A model generated the notes under the pieces. It did not search any database, had not been told where the DNA came from, and was given only the letters and a program-made list of their open reading frames with translations. A stretch of 64,000 nt of DNA from Bradyrhizobium sp. BR13661 (lineage in GTDB: Bacteria; Pseudomonadota; Alphaproteobacteria; Rhizobiales; Xanthobacteraceae). Below are positions 55,137 through 64,000 of the stretch, piece by piece. How positions within the stretch are numbered: position 1 is the stretch's first letter; each line of letters starts with the position of its first letter. Made by a program: the position numbers and the translations under genes. The stretch lies in the NCBI RefSeq assembly GCF_029892425.1, contig NZ_JARXWB010000011.1:62001-126000 (forward strand), read 5' to 3'.

Positions 55137-55934
55137 ATGGACGCCGACGCCGCACCCACCCGTTCCCTCGCCGCACCGCTCCGTGCCGCGTGGACTGCCG
55201 GCCGCCACATGCTCACGCATGTGGCAAGGCTCGCGCTCGACATTGCGTTGCCGACGCTTTGCGTGTCCTGCCGCGAACCTGTTGATGGCGAGGGCGTGTG
55301 TGCGGCGTGCTGGGCAAAGTTGTCGTTCATCGAGCGGCCCTATTGTCCGCGGCTCGGCATTCCCTTCGTTTACGATCCCGGCCCCGACATGCTGTCGATG
55401 GAGGCGATCGCGAGCCCGCCAGCGTATCAGCGGGCCCGCGCAGCGGTGCGTTACGACGATGTCGCACGCACGCTGGTGCATGCGCTGAAGTACCAGGACC
55501 GCACGGATCTCGCGCCCGCCATGGGCCGTTGGATGGCGCGGGCAGGCGGCGAGTTGCTCAAAGGCGCCGACATGCTGGTGCCGGTGCCCCTGCATTGGCG
55601 CCGCGCCTGGCGGCGGCGCTACAACCAATCGGCTGCACTGGCGCAGATCATCTCACGGCAGAGCGGGGTGAAGGTGAAGGCTGAGGTGCTGCACCGGGTG
55701 CGCGCCACCGAGCAGCAGATCGGCCTGTCGCGGGCCCAGCGCGCCACCAATGTACAGGGCGCATTCCAGGTATCCCCCGACCGTCAGGCCGAAATCCAGG
55801 GCCGGCGCATCATCCTTGTCGACGACGTCCTGACGTCAGGTGCGACACTGGATGCCTGCGCACGCGCTCTGCTGCGCGCCAAGGCGGCCCAGGTCGACGT
55901 GCTGGTCTTTGCCCGGGTTGTCGAAATCAGGTAA
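55137..55934 (+). CDS. comF: ComF-family phosphoribosyltransferase-like protein
   Basis: 265 residues. N-terminal zinc ribbon CVSCREPVDGEGVCAACWAK and a C-terminal PRTase-type motif GRRIILVDDVLTSGATLDAC. ComF is needed for DNA uptake in some bacteria; in rhizobia its role is unclear. First of a gene run comF-grxC-nitrilase-DUF1178. Confidence 0.9.
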   Translation: MDADAAPTRSLAAPLRAAWTAGRHMLTHVARLALDIALPTLCVSCREPVDGEGVCAACWAKLSFIERPYCPRLGIPFVYDPGPDMLSMEAIASPPAYQRARAAVRYDDVARTLVHALKYQDRTDLAPAMGRWMARAGGELLKGADMLVPVPLHWRRAWRRRYNQSAALAQIISRQSGVKVKAEVLHRVRATEQQIGLSRAQRATNVQGAFQVSPDRQAEIQGRRIILVDDVLTSGATLDACARALLRAKAAQVDVLVFARVVEIR

Positions 55935-55963
55935 ACTCCCATATAATTCAACAAATTCATGAC

Positions 55964-56257
55964 ATGAGAGCGCTGGACGCCATGACCGCTGCTGTCGAGA
56001 TCTACACCAGGCCGGGATGCGGCTATTGTTCCGCTGCCAGGTCGCTGCTGACCCGCAAGAAGGCGACCTTCACGGAATTCGACGTGGCCCAGAACCCGGC
56101 GTGGCGCGGGGAGATGTACGACCGCGCCGGCGAAGGCTCGACCTTCCCGCAGATCTGGATCGGCGGCACCCATATCGGCGGCTGCGACGACCTCTACGCG
56201 CTCGACCGCGAGGGCAGGCTCGACGGCCTGCTCGAAAGCGTCAAGGCGGTATCATGA
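55964..56257 (+). CDS. grxC: Glutaredoxin 3
   Basis: 97 residues, or 91 from the Met at 55982 (MTAAVEIYTRPGCGYCSAAR). Active site CGYC, cis-Pro in STFPQIWIGGTHIGGCDDLY. Dithiol glutaredoxin. Its stop overlaps the ATG of the nitrilase-like gene (ATGA). Confidence 0.92.
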   Translation: MRALDAMTAAVEIYTRPGCGYCSAARSLLTRKKATFTEFDVAQNPAWRGEMYDRAGEGSTFPQIWIGGTHIGGCDDLYALDREGRLDGLLESVKAVS

Positions 56258-57144
56258 GCCAGAATCAAGCTGAGGGCAAAACCTTCACCGCCGCCATGGT
56301 GCAGATGCGCACCGGCTTGATGCCCGAGCCGAGCCTCGCGCAGGCAACGAAGCTGATCCGGCAGGCGGCGGCCAAGGGCGCCGACTACGTGCAGACGCCC
56401 GAAGTCAGCAACATGATGCAGCTGAACCGCAAGGCGCTGTTCGAGCACCTGCAGAGCGAAGAGGACGACGCCTCGCTCAAGGCCTATCGCGCGCTTGCGG
56501 CCGAGCTGAAGATCCACATCCATGTCGGCTCGCTGGCGCTGCGCTTCTCGGCCGAGAAGGCGGTCAACCGCTCCTTCCTGATCGGGCCCGAGGGCAATTT
56601 GCTCGCGAGCTATGACAAGATCCACATGTTCGACATTGAGCTGCCGGACGGCGAGAGCTATCGCGAATCCGCCAATTACCAGCCGGGCGAGACCGCCGTG
56701 ATCTCCGACCTGCCCTGGGGCCGCGTCGGCCTCACGATCTGCTACGACGTGCGCTTCCCCGCGCTCTACCGCGCGCTGGCCGAGAGCGGCGCGTCTTTCA
56801 TCACGGTGCCGTCGGCCTTCACCCGCAAGACCGGCGAAGCGCACTGGCACATCCTGCTGCGCTCGCGCGCGATCGAGACCGGCTGCTTCATCTTCGCCGC
56901 AGCACAGGCCGGCACCCACGAGAACAAGCGCGAGACCTATGGCCACTCGCTGATCATCGATCCCTGGGGCGAGATCCTCGCCGAGGGCGATGTCGAGCCC
57001 GGCATCATCATGGCCAAGATCGATCCGGCCAAGGTCGAGACCGCGCGTCGCGCGATCCCCTCGCTCCAGCACGGCCGCCGCTTCGGCGTCTCCGACCCCA
57101 AGGCCGGGCCGGACCATCTGCATCTGGTGCGAGGATCGGCATGA
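56254..57144 (+). CDS. Carbon-nitrogen hydrolase (Nit1/omega-amidase type)
   Basis: 296 residues from ATG 56254. Catalytic Glu in QTPEVSNMM, Lys in SYDKIHMFDIELPDG, Cys in GLTICYDVRFPALYR. The pattern fits Nit1-type deaminated-glutathione amidases. Coupled on both sides by 4-bp overlaps to grxC and the DUF1178 gene. Confidence 0.9.
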   Translation: MSQNQAEGKTFTAAMVQMRTGLMPEPSLAQATKLIRQAAAKGADYVQTPEVSNMMQLNRKALFEHLQSEEDDASLKAYRALAAELKIHIHVGSLALRFSAEKAVNRSFLIGPEGNLLASYDKIHMFDIELPDGESYRESANYQPGETAVISDLPWGRVGLTICYDVRFPALYRALAESGASFITVPSAFTRKTGEAHWHILLRSRAIETGCFIFAAAQAGTHENKRETYGHSLIIDPWGEILAEGDVEPGIIMAKIDPAKVETARRAIPSLQHGRRFGVSDPKAGPDHLHLVRGSA

Positions 57145-57623
57145 TCCGCTACGCGCTCCATTGCGACCGCGACCATCAGTTCGAGAGCTGGTTCCAGAGC
57201 TCGTCGGCCTATGATTCGCAGGTGAAGCGCAAGCTCGTGACCTGCCCGATCTGCGGCTCGGCCAAGGTCGACAAGGCGATCATGGCGCCGCGCATCGTCG
57301 GCAAGAAGGGCCGCGGCCAGGCGACGCCGCCGCCGGAGCCGGCCACAACAACTGCGCCCGAGGCTACGCCATCAGGACCGACCTCGCTGATGATGGCGCA
57401 GGAGCGCGAGCTGCGCGCCAAGCTGAAAGAGCTGCGCGACCACATCGTCAAGAACGCCGACAATGTCGGCGAACGCTTTGCGAACGAAGCCCGTGCGATG
57501 CATTACGGCGACAAGGAGCACCGCCCGATCTACGGCGAGGCCTCGCCGGACGAAGCAAAGTCGCTGATCGACGAAGGCATAGAAGTGTCGCCGCTGCCGA
57601 CCCTGCCGGAAGACCGCAACTGA
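57141..57623 (+). CDS. DUF1178 family protein
   Basis: 160 residues. MIRYALHCDRDHQFESWFQS with a Cys/His site and RKLVTCPICGSAKVDKAIMA with CPxC form a small zinc-ribbon-like N-terminus; the C-terminal part is helical with GERFANEARAMHYGDKEHRP. Function unknown. Last gene of the comF run. Confidence 0.88.
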   Translation: MIRYALHCDRDHQFESWFQSSSAYDSQVKRKLVTCPICGSAKVDKAIMAPRIVGKKGRGQATPPPEPATTTAPEATPSGPTSLMMAQERELRAKLKELRDHIVKNADNVGERFANEARAMHYGDKEHRPIYGEASPDEAKSLIDEGIEVSPLPTLPEDRN

Positions 57624-57636
57624 CGCGCAAAACGCG

Positions 57637-58536
57637 TCAGAAGCCCACCAGCAGCACCACACCAATCACGATCAGCACGATTCCGATGATCTCACGCGAT
57701 GCGATCGGCTGCTTGAACGAGTAATACGCCACCGCTTGCGCGAACAGCACCTCGATCAGCGCGAGCGTGCGGACATTGGCGGCGGCCGTCAGCGCGAACG
57801 CCAGGAACCAGAACTGCGACGCGAACGCGCCCATGAAGCCTGCGAGCAGCGACGGCTTCCACAATCCCAGGATCGACTGCAGCACTTGTGGCGCGCGCCA
57901 GAGCAGATAGATCGTCAGGATCAGCGTCTGCACAAATAGGCCGAGCACCAGCGTGAACGAGGCCGCCGTCACGAAAGAGACGTCGGGAACGTTGATGATC
58001 GCGCCGCGAAAGCCGACCGCGGAAAGCGCGAAGGCTGCCGCCGCAACGAGGCCGGTGATGGTCGGCTTCAACTCGGCAAAACTCTTCTCGCCGCCGGGCC
58101 GCAGCGCGGTGATGACGACGCCGACAGTGGCGATCACGATCGCCAGCACCTTCAGCCAGGTCAGGTGATCGCCGAGGAAGACGAAGCCGAAGATCGCAGT
58201 CTGGATCGCTTCGGTCTTGAGATACGCCGTCGTCACCACGAAGGAGCGGTCATTCATCGCGAGCAGCATCAGGCCGGTGGCGACGATCTGGCTCAGCGCA
58301 CCCAGCAGCAGCCACGGCCAGAACACGGATGGCGGCATGCCGATGCGATCGCCGGTCGCAACCAGCACCACCGCCAGAAACAGCAGCGAGAACGGGAAGC
58401 CGAACAGGAAGCGGATATTGGTCGCACCCCAGGTCCCCAGCGGCTTCGTAAGCGACCGCTGCATCGCATTGCGCGCGACCTGGCCGAGCGCAGCGATGAC
58501 GGTGAAGGGAATCCAAAGGCTGGCGATGGTGAACAT
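57637..58536 (-). CDS. EamA-family (DMT) transporter
   Basis: 299 residues with ten hydrophobic segments in two EamA repeats (for example WPWLLLGALSQIVATGLMLL and REIIGIVLIVIGVVLLVGF). AIQTAIFGFVFLGDHLTWLK is typical of the family. Substrate unknown. Convergent with the DUF1178 gene by 14 bp. Confidence 0.85.
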   Translation of the reverse strand: MFTIASLWIPFTVIAALGQVARNAMQRSLTKPLGTWGATNIRFLFGFPFSLLFLAVVLVATGDRIGMPPSVFWPWLLLGALSQIVATGLMLLAMNDRSFVVTTAYLKTEAIQTAIFGFVFLGDHLTWLKVLAIVIATVGVVITALRPGGEKSFAELKPTITGLVAAAAFALSAVGFRGAIINVPDVSFVTAASFTLVLGLFVQTLILTIYLLWRAPQVLQSILGLWKPSLLAGFMGAFASQFWFLAFALTAAANVRTLALIEVLFAQAVAYYSFKQPIASREIIGIVLIVIGVVLLVGF

Positions 58537-58642
58537 GGGGGGGTGAGAAGCGTTAGGGGTGTCTCGACGCAAACTGCCGAGCGCACGGCAGCAGGTCAAT
58601 CACACTGACGTCATAGGAGCGATGCTCTCGCAACAAACTCCG

Positions 58643-58774
58643 CCGTCGTCCCTGCGAACGCAGGCACCCATAACCCCAGGGAGCAGTTTTGCGAAGGCTA
58701 CCAACCCGCGCATCTGAGACCGTCCTCCACCGAGAGATTCCGCGGTATGGGTCCCTGCGTTCGCAGGGACGACA
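58643..58774. repeat. Dispersed inverted-repeat element (GTCCCTGCGAAC family)
   Basis: CGTCGTCCCTGCGAACGCAG then GCACCCATAACCCC at one end, and GTATGGGTCCCTGCGTTCGC then AGGGACGACAC at the other. A half-element repeats at 59135-59170, so the GIY-YIG gene is bracketed by two related elements. Confidence 0.6.
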
Positions 58775-58818
58775 CTGAGGGTGTGGCACAGACCCAGCCG
58801 TCTCAGACGACAAACCCA

Positions 58819-59100
58819 TTAAACCAGCAGATCGCTTAGATCGCGCCATTCCAGATTATCGCGCTCGATCAGCTCGATTTTCCAGTCGCGCTTCCAGCGC
58901 TTCAGTTGCTTTTCGCGGGCGATCGCCTCGTCCGCTCGCTCGAAAGCTTCGGTATAGACGAGCCGGTACACGCCGTAGCGCTTGACGAATTCCGAGCCCT
59001 TGCCGCTCCGGTGCTCTTCGAAGCGTTTCTGGAGCGAGTTGGTAATCCCGATATAGAGTGTTCCGTGACGGCTGCTGGCGAGGATGTAGACGCAGTACAT
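58819..59100 (-). CDS. GIY-YIG domain protein
   Basis: 93 residues from ATG 59100. MYCVYILASSRHGTLYIGIT contains the VYIL and YIG motifs, then RFEEHRSGKGSEFVKRYGVY and REKQLKRWKRDWKIELIE. Single-domain GIY-YIG proteins (YhbQ-like) are frequent in rhizobia beside repeats; nuclease activity is inferred from motifs, function unclear. Confidence 0.88.
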   Translation of the reverse strand: MYCVYILASSRHGTLYIGITNSLQKRFEEHRSGKGSEFVKRYGVYRLVYTEAFERADEAIAREKQLKRWKRDWKIELIERDNLEWRDLSDLLV

Positions 59101-59134
59101 GCTCGGAACGCCTGTCTTGGCTAACGACTGAGGC

Positions 59135-59170
59135 CTGTGGTTATGGGTCCCTGCGTTCGCAGGGACGACA
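59135..59170. repeat. Half copy of the 58643 inverted-repeat element
   Basis: GTGGTTATGGGTCCCTGCGT then TCGCAGGGACGACACC matches the right end of the element at 58643-58774, so the GIY-YIG gene lies between two related ends. Confidence 0.5.
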
Positions 59171-59210
59171 CCGACCGAGGGGCACGAGCTCGCACCTCCC
59201 TCACGCCACC

Positions 59211-59984
59211 TCACACCATCCCTTCCGCCACCACCATGTAGTTCACATCCATATCGGACGAGAGCGTCCATTTGTCGGCGAAGGGGGAGTAGACGACGCC
59301 GGTCTGCTCGGTGATGACGAGGCGGTTGTCGAGGAGGTGTTTTGTCAGTTCGTCGGGGGTGACGAACTTGTTCCACTCGTGGGTGCCGCGCGGCAGCCAG
59401 CGCAGGACGTATTCGGCGCCGACGATGGCGAGCGCAAAGCTCTTCCAATTGCGGTTGAGCGTGGACACGACCATCAGCCCGTTCGGCTTCAGCATCGAGG
59501 CGCAGCGCTTCAAGAAGACGCCGACGTCGACGACATGCTCGACCACTTCCATCGCCAGCACGATGTCGAAACGCTCGCGCGGGTCGATTTCCTCCACCGT
59601 GGTGCAACGATAGTCGATCGACAGATGGCTCTTGTCAGCATGCAACTTTGCGGCAGCGATATTGCTGGCCGAGGGATCGACGCCGATCACCTGCGCGCCA
59701 AGGCGCGACAGCGGCTCGCACAACAGGCCGGCACCGCAGCCGATGTCGAGGACGCGCAAGCCGCCGAGGCAGTTGAGGCTGCGCACATTGCGCTCGAACT
59801 TGCGGCAGGCGGCGTCGCGGATATAGCCGAGCCGCAGCGGATTGATCCGGTGCAGCGGCGCCATCTTGCCCTTCGGGTCCCACCACTCGGCCGAAAGCTT
59901 GGAGAATTTCGCGATCTCGGCGGCGTCGACGGTCGAGCCCGCCGGCGGGGTGGCAGTTGCGGAACTATCTTGTTGCATGCTCAT
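59211..59984 (-). CDS. ubiG: Ubiquinone biosynthesis O-methyltransferase UbiG
   Basis: 257 residues. AEIAKFSKLSAEWWDPKGKM at the N-terminus is the UbiG hallmark, then SAM motif LRVLDIGCGAGLLCEPLSRL, FDIVLAMEVVEHVVDVGVFL and GLMVVSTLNRNWKSFALAIV. It does both O-methylations in ubiquinone synthesis. Confidence 0.95.
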   Translation of the reverse strand: MSMQQDSSATATPPAGSTVDAAEIAKFSKLSAEWWDPKGKMAPLHRINPLRLGYIRDAACRKFERNVRSLNCLGGLRVLDIGCGAGLLCEPLSRLGAQVIGVDPSASNIAAAKLHADKSHLSIDYRCTTVEEIDPRERFDIVLAMEVVEHVVDVGVFLKRCASMLKPNGLMVVSTLNRNWKSFALAIVGAEYVLRWLPRGTHEWNKFVTPDELTKHLLDNRLVITEQTGVVYSPFADKWTLSSDMDVNYMVVAEGMV

Positions 59985-59998
59985 GGTTACGCGCAGTC

Positions 59999-60466
59999 CT
60001 ACCGCGTGGTGATCGAGCTACGGAAGGCGAGCGGCGAGGCGATGGTGCGGATGGTTTCGCGACCTTCGCCGACGCCGTTGATGGTCACGTCGCCATAATT
60101 GAGAATACGTCCAAGGATGGTCTGGTCGACGTCCACGCTCTCGACCTTGTCCAGCGCCATCTCGAAAGTCCGGCGCTTGATGAAGCCGACTTTGTGCACG
60201 ACCCTCAGGTTGGTGACGTCGGTCTCGGTGGTGAGGCGATGGAACCAGCCCCTCACCGTCCAATACAAAGCGGCCAGCGCTACCAGGCCGGAGCCGAACA
60301 GGCTCAGCATCTCCACGCTGTAGACATCGCTCCGGCGGGAGGCTGCGAACAGGACCAGGGCCACGATCCAGGCCAGAATGGCCGGGAAGTAGAAGATCCA
60401 GTGCGCATTGGTCGAATACAGCACCCGCTCGCCCGGTTGCAGGATTTCGTCGATGTAACGCGCCAT
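59999..60466 (-). CDS. Membrane PH-domain protein (bPH2-like, DUF304)
   Basis: 155 residues with two membrane segments (about 22-40, WIFYFPAILAWIVALVLFAA; and 52-70), then a bacterial PH domain: LTTETDVTNLRVVHKVGFIK, RRTFEMALDKVESVDVDQTI and GDVTINGVGEGRETIRTIAS. Function unknown. Upstream of ubiG on the same strand, 14 bp apart. Confidence 0.85.
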   Translation of the reverse strand: MARYIDEILQPGERVLYSTNAHWIFYFPAILAWIVALVLFAASRRSDVYSVEMLSLFGSGLVALAALYWTVRGWFHRLTTETDVTNLRVVHKVGFIKRRTFEMALDKVESVDVDQTILGRILNYGDVTINGVGEGRETIRTIASPLAFRSSITTR

Positions 60467-60628
60467 GATCTCGGTTAACCCATACCCCGGCTGGACCTGA
60501 AGCCTGCCCCCGCAGGAACCCGCTTGCCCCCGGCCCCGTCGCTATGTATACGCCCGGTCGGTGTCCGCAGGGCCTCGTCCATTTGCCGGCCACCATACTG
60601 ATCCTCAAGAGGGAATGCACGCGTCGTC

Positions 60629-61885
60629 ATGAGCCGCCTCGTGATGAAATTCGGCGGCACATCCGTCGCCAATATCGAACGTATCCGCAACGTCGCACGC
60701 CATGTGAAGCGTGAGGTGGACGCCGGCCATGAAGTGGCTGTGGTCGTCTCGGCGATGTCGGGCAAGACCAACGAGCTGGTGGCCTGGTGCACCGAGGCCT
60801 CGCCGATGCACGATGCGCGCGAATATGACGCCGTCGTGGCCTCCGGCGAACAGGTGACCTCGGGCCTGCTGGCGATCGTGCTGCAGAGCATGGGCATCCA
60901 GGCCCGCTCGTGGCAGGGCTGGCAGATCCCGATCAAGACCAGCGATGCCCATGCTTCGGCCCGGATCGAGGGCATCGACGGCAGCGAGATCATCTCCCGA
61001 TTCAAGGATCGCAAGGAGGTCGCTGTTATCGCCGGCTTCCAGGGCATCGACCCCAAGACCAACCGCATCACCACCCTTGGCCGCGGCGGCTCCGATACCT
61101 CGGCCGTGGCAGTTGCCGCCGCCGTCAAGGCCGATCGCTGCGACATCTACACCGACGTCGACGGCGTCTACACCACCGACCCGCGAATTGTGCCGAAGGC
61201 CAAGCGGCTCGACAAGATCGCGTTCGAAGACATGCTGGAACTGGCCTCCCAGGGCGCCAAGGTGCTCCAGGTTCGTTCGGTGGAACTCGGCATGGTTCAC
61301 AACATGCCGATCTTCGTCCGATCGAGCTTCGACAAGCCCGAGGATATCGACCCGCATGCCAACCAGCCGCCCGGCACGCTGATCTGCGGCGAGGAGGAGA
61401 TCATGGAAAACCACGTCGTCACCGGTATCGCCTTTTCGAAGGACGAGGCCCAGATCTCGGTGCGCCAGATCGAGGACAAGCCCGGCGTAGCCGCGTCGAT
61501 CTTCGGCCCGCTCGCGGATGCCAATATCAATGTCGACATGATCGTTCAGAACGTGTCGGAAGACGGCAAGACCACCGACCTCACCTTCACGGTGCCGGCC
61601 GCCGACTACGTCAGGGCCAAGGACACGATTACCGCCGCCAAGGCCAAGATCGGTTATCTCAGGCTTGATACCGCTACCGACGTCGCCAAGATCTCGGTGA
61701 TCGGCAGCGGAATGCGCAGCCATGCCGGCGTCGCCGCGCAGGCGTTTTCGGCCCTCGCCGGACGGAATATCAACATTCGGGCCATTACAACCTCCGAGAT
61801 CAAGTTCTCGGTGTTGATCGACACCGCCTATACCGAGCTTGCCGTGCGCACCCTGCACACGCTCTACGGCCTCGATCAAGGTTAG
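60629..61885 (+). CDS. lysC: Aspartate kinase
   Basis: 418 residues. RLVMKFGGTSVANIERIRNV, then RITTLGRGGSDTSAVAVAAA and IYTDVDGVYTTDPRIVPKAK in the kinase domain; ACT domains near 270-418, with ISVRQIEDKPGVAASIFGPL and KISVIGSGMRSHAGVAAQAF. First step of Lys/Thr/Met synthesis, normally feedback-inhibited through the ACT domains. Confidence 0.97.
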   Translation: MSRLVMKFGGTSVANIERIRNVARHVKREVDAGHEVAVVVSAMSGKTNELVAWCTEASPMHDAREYDAVVASGEQVTSGLLAIVLQSMGIQARSWQGWQIPIKTSDAHASARIEGIDGSEIISRFKDRKEVAVIAGFQGIDPKTNRITTLGRGGSDTSAVAVAAAVKADRCDIYTDVDGVYTTDPRIVPKAKRLDKIAFEDMLELASQGAKVLQVRSVELGMVHNMPIFVRSSFDKPEDIDPHANQPPGTLICGEEEIMENHVVTGIAFSKDEAQISVRQIEDKPGVAASIFGPLADANINVDMIVQNVSEDGKTTDLTFTVPAADYVRAKDTITAAKAKIGYLRLDTATDVAKISVIGSGMRSHAGVAAQAFSALAGRNINIRAITTSEIKFSVLIDTAYTELAVRTLHTLYGLDQG

Positions 61886-61911
61886 ACTAATTTTCTCTTA
61901 GCGGTCGCAGC

Positions 61912-61941
61912 AAACGCGAAGGTGTACACACCTTCGCGTTT
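61912..61941 (+). terminator. Perfect palindromic hairpin after lysC
   Basis: AAACGCGAAGGTGT and ACACCTTCGCGTTT are perfect 14-bp arms around AC, 27 bp after the lysC stop. The loop would open to a larger one. Terminator-like, with TTT at its end; the rest of the gap to ptsP (61942-62153) shows no gene. Confidence 0.6.
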
Positions 61942-62153
61942 GGCAGGCGTTTTGCTTGGCAAAACAAGCCTCAATTCGCTATACGGCGAACAGGGTGGGC
62001 TGCCGCAGACTGTATCCCAGTTCAGGCCGCTGATTCGGTGCAAGCCGTCGTTTGCACCTGCGCCGGACAGACAATTTGATTGTTTTTCTGGAATTTTAGG
62101 CCAGCCGCCGGCCAATATCGCCGGGCCCGGCAGACGGAGGAGATTGACGGTTC

Positions 62154-64000
62154 ATGCGGAGCGCGTCGGGAGGTCCCCGCGTCTTGTTGAGACGGCTCCG
62201 CGAAACCATGGCGGAGCAGGTCTCGGCCCAGGAGCGGCTGGACAAGATCGTGGTGCTGATCGCCGCCAACATGGTGGCCGAGGTGTGCTCGGTCTATGTG
62301 CTGCGCATCGACAACACGCTCGAGCTCTACGCCACCGAAGGCCTCAACCGCGAGGCGGTGCACCACACCGTGCTCAGCGCCCATGAGGGCCTGGTCGGCC
62401 TCGTCGCCAGCGAGGCGACGCCGCTCAATTTGAACGACGCCCAGAGCCATCCGGCCTTCTCCTTCCGCCCGGAGACGGGTGAAGAGATCTACCACTCGTT
62501 CCTTGGCGTGCCGATCCTGCGCGCCGGCAACACGCTGGGCGTGCTGGTGGTGCAGAACCGCGCCAAGCGCACTTATGTCGAGGAAGAGCTCGAGGCGCTG
62601 CAAACCACCGCCATGGTGCTCGCGGAGCTGATCGCGTCAGGCGAATTGTCAGCGCTGGCCCAGCCTGGCCAGGAACCCGCCGCGCGCCACTCGACGCAGA
62701 AGGCCGGCGCGATCCTCTCGGAGGGCATCGCGCTCGGCCATGTCGTGCTGCACGAGCCGCGTGTCGTCATCAAGGACTACATCGCCGAGGACCTGCCGAA
62801 GGAAATCAAGCGGCTCGACACCGCGCTCGCCAAGCTGCGCTCGGATCTCGACCGCATGCTGGAGCGCGGCGATGTCGCGGAAGGAGGCGAGCACCGCGAC
62901 GTGCTCGAAGCCTACCGCATGTTCGCCAACGACCAGGGCTGGTCGCACAAGCTACACGAGGCGGTGGCGACGGGCCTCACCGCGGAAGCCGCCGTCGAGC
63001 GCGTGCAGTCCGACACCCGCGCACGCATGCTGCGCTCCACCGATCCATACCTGCGCGACCGCCTGCATGACCTGGAAGACCTCGGCTACCGCCTGATGCG
63101 GCAGTTGGTCGGCCAGGATCACGCGCCTTCACGCGAACAATTGCCCGACAATGCCATCGTCATCGCGCGCGCGATGGGTCCTGCGGCGCTGCTCGACTAC
63201 GACCGCAAGCGCCTGCGCGGCATCGTGCTGGAGGAAGGCACCGCCAACTCCCACGTATCGATCGTGGCGCGCGCGCTCGGCATTCCCGCCGTCGGCGAGG
63301 TGCCGAACGCGCCTGGCATCGCAGATCCAGGCGATGCCATCATCGTCGATGGCACGTCTGGCGCGATCTATGTGCGCCCGTCGCAGGAAGTCGAGGCTGC
63401 CTACGCCGAGCGGGTGCGTTTCCGCGCCCGCCGCCAGGCGCAGTATCTGGCGCTGCGTGACCGGCCCTGCGTCACCAAGGACGGCGAGAAGGTCGAGCTC
63501 CTGATCAACGCGGGCCTCGCCATCGACCTGCCCCATATCGACGACACCGGCAGCGCCGGCATCGGCCTGTTCCGCACTGAGCTGCAATTCATGGTCGGCC
63601 AGAGCCTGCCGCGCACCAGCGACCAGCTCGCACTCTACCGGGCGGTGCTCGATGCCGCAGGCAGCAAGCCCGTCACCTTCCGCACCCTCGACATCGGCGG
63701 CGACAAGGCGCTGCCCTATATGGAGACGGTGATCGAGGAGAATCCCGCGCTCGGCTGGCGCGCGATCCGGCTCGGGCTCGACCGTCCTGGCTTGTTGCGC
63801 GGCCAGATCCGCGCGCTGCTCCGCGCCGGCGGTGGCCGCGCGCTGCGCATCATGTTCCCGATGATCTCGGAGGTCGCCGAGTTCGATTCGGCGAAGGCGC
63901 TGGTCGAGCGCGAGCTGACATATTTGCGCCAGCACGGCCACACGCTGCCGGAGCGCATCGACATCGGCACCATGGTCGAAGTGCCCGCGCTGCTTTATCA
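62154..64000 (+). CDS. ptsP: Phosphoenolpyruvate-protein phosphotransferase PtsP (EI-Ntr), 3' end cut by window
   Basis: Open from ATG 62154 to the end of the window (at least 615 residues), with GGAGGAG upstream. GAF domain about 20-160 (RLDKIVVLIAANMVAEVCSV, YHSFLGVPILRAGNTLGVLV); EI N-terminal region about 185 onward (GAILSEGIALGHVVLHEPRV); phospho-His segment GTANSHVSIVARALGIPAVG; then the PEP-binding barrel with GIGLFRTELQFM, TFRTLDIGGDKALPY and NPALGWRAIRLGL. It starts the nitrogen PTS phosphorelay (PtsP-NPr-EIIANtr). The C-terminal catalytic Cys region is beyond the window. Confidence 0.95.
   Translation, partial: MRSASGGPRVLLRRLRETMAEQVSAQERLDKIVVLIAANMVAEVCSVYVLRIDNTLELYATEGLNREAVHHTVLSAHEGLVGLVASEATPLNLNDAQSHPAFSFRPETGEEIYHSFLGVPILRAGNTLGVLVVQNRAKRTYVEEELEALQTTAMVLAELIASGELSALAQPGQEPAARHSTQKAGAILSEGIALGHVVLHEPRVVIKDYIAEDLPKEIKRLDTALAKLRSDLDRMLERGDVAEGGEHRDVLEAYRMFANDQGWSHKLHEAVATGLTAEAAVERVQSDTRARMLRSTDPYLRDRLHDLEDLGYRLMRQLVGQDHAPSREQLPDNAIVIARAMGPAALLDYDRKRLRGIVLEEGTANSHVSIVARALGIPAVGEVPNAPGIADPGDAIIVDGTSGAIYVRPSQEVEAAYAERVRFRARRQAQYLALRDRPCVTKDGEKVELLINAGLAIDLPHIDDTGSAGIGLFRTELQFMVGQSLPRTSDQLALYRAVLDAAGSKPVTFRTLDIGGDKALPYMETVIEENPALGWRAIRLGLDRPGLLRGQIRALLRAGGGRALRIMFPMISEVAEFDSAKALVERELTYLRQHGHTLPERIDIGTMVEVPALLY

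Overview
The window reads as chromosomal DNA of a GC-rich alphaproteobacterium, most probably Bradyrhizobium or a close relative in the Bradyrhizobiaceae/Nitrobacteraceae. This is inferred from gene content and order (aroK-aroB next to a CorC/HlyC protein, xerD-accA, secA-parvulin-argJ, comF-grx-nitrilase-DUF1178-ubiG-lysC-ptsP), from codon use, and from the dense intergenic palindromic repeats. No database search was possible, so family names rest on motifs read by eye.

Layout. 0-9 kb is an accessory patchwork. The 5' end of a DUF2235 hydrolase gene occurs three times: a short fragment near 0.35 kb, a split fragment at 3.7/4.8 kb, and the intact gene at 7.4 kb. A defence-type reverse transcriptase and a DUF3800 protein lie between fragments 1 and 2. 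A HicA-like toxin/HTH pair sits inside fragment 2. A GNAT acetyltransferase and small conserved proteins follow. 9-30.6 kb is mostly core: a PilZ protein, an OYE-family reductase, a tandem two-domain lipase-like protein, a phytase-like protein, CobT and CobS, DedA, a divergent pair of citrate synthases (one with an N-terminal HTH), a J protein, BolA, CorC, AroB, AroK, XerD, AccA and an L,D-transpeptidase.

30.7-36.1 kb is an AT-richer island. It holds a DNA methyltransferase facing a three-gene operon: an alpha/beta-hydrolase fused to a helical repeat region, a clavaminate-synthase-like Fe(II)/2OG oxygenase, and a glycosylase-like protein with an endonuclease-III-type Fe-S cysteine pattern. 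I recognise no described system with this gene set, and it is the best candidate here for something new. A degenerate Bradyrhizobium-type dispersed repeat (36.5-37.0 kb) closes the island.

37.1-45.3 kb is an amide uptake and hydrolysis locus: five LivFGMH/substrate-binding genes, an amidase, a signal-less AmiC-like sensor, and a divergent MarR regulator with a palindrome in the shared promoter. 45.6-64 kb is core: a GYD protein, SecA, parvulin, ArgJ, a TadG-like protein, MutT, an NDUFAF5-like methyltransferase, a macro-domain protein, ComF, glutaredoxin, nitrilase-like protein, DUF1178, an EamA permease, a GIY-YIG protein, UbiG, a PH-domain membrane protein, LysC, and PtsP cut by the window end. 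No rRNA, tRNA, CRISPR array or intact insertion sequence was seen.
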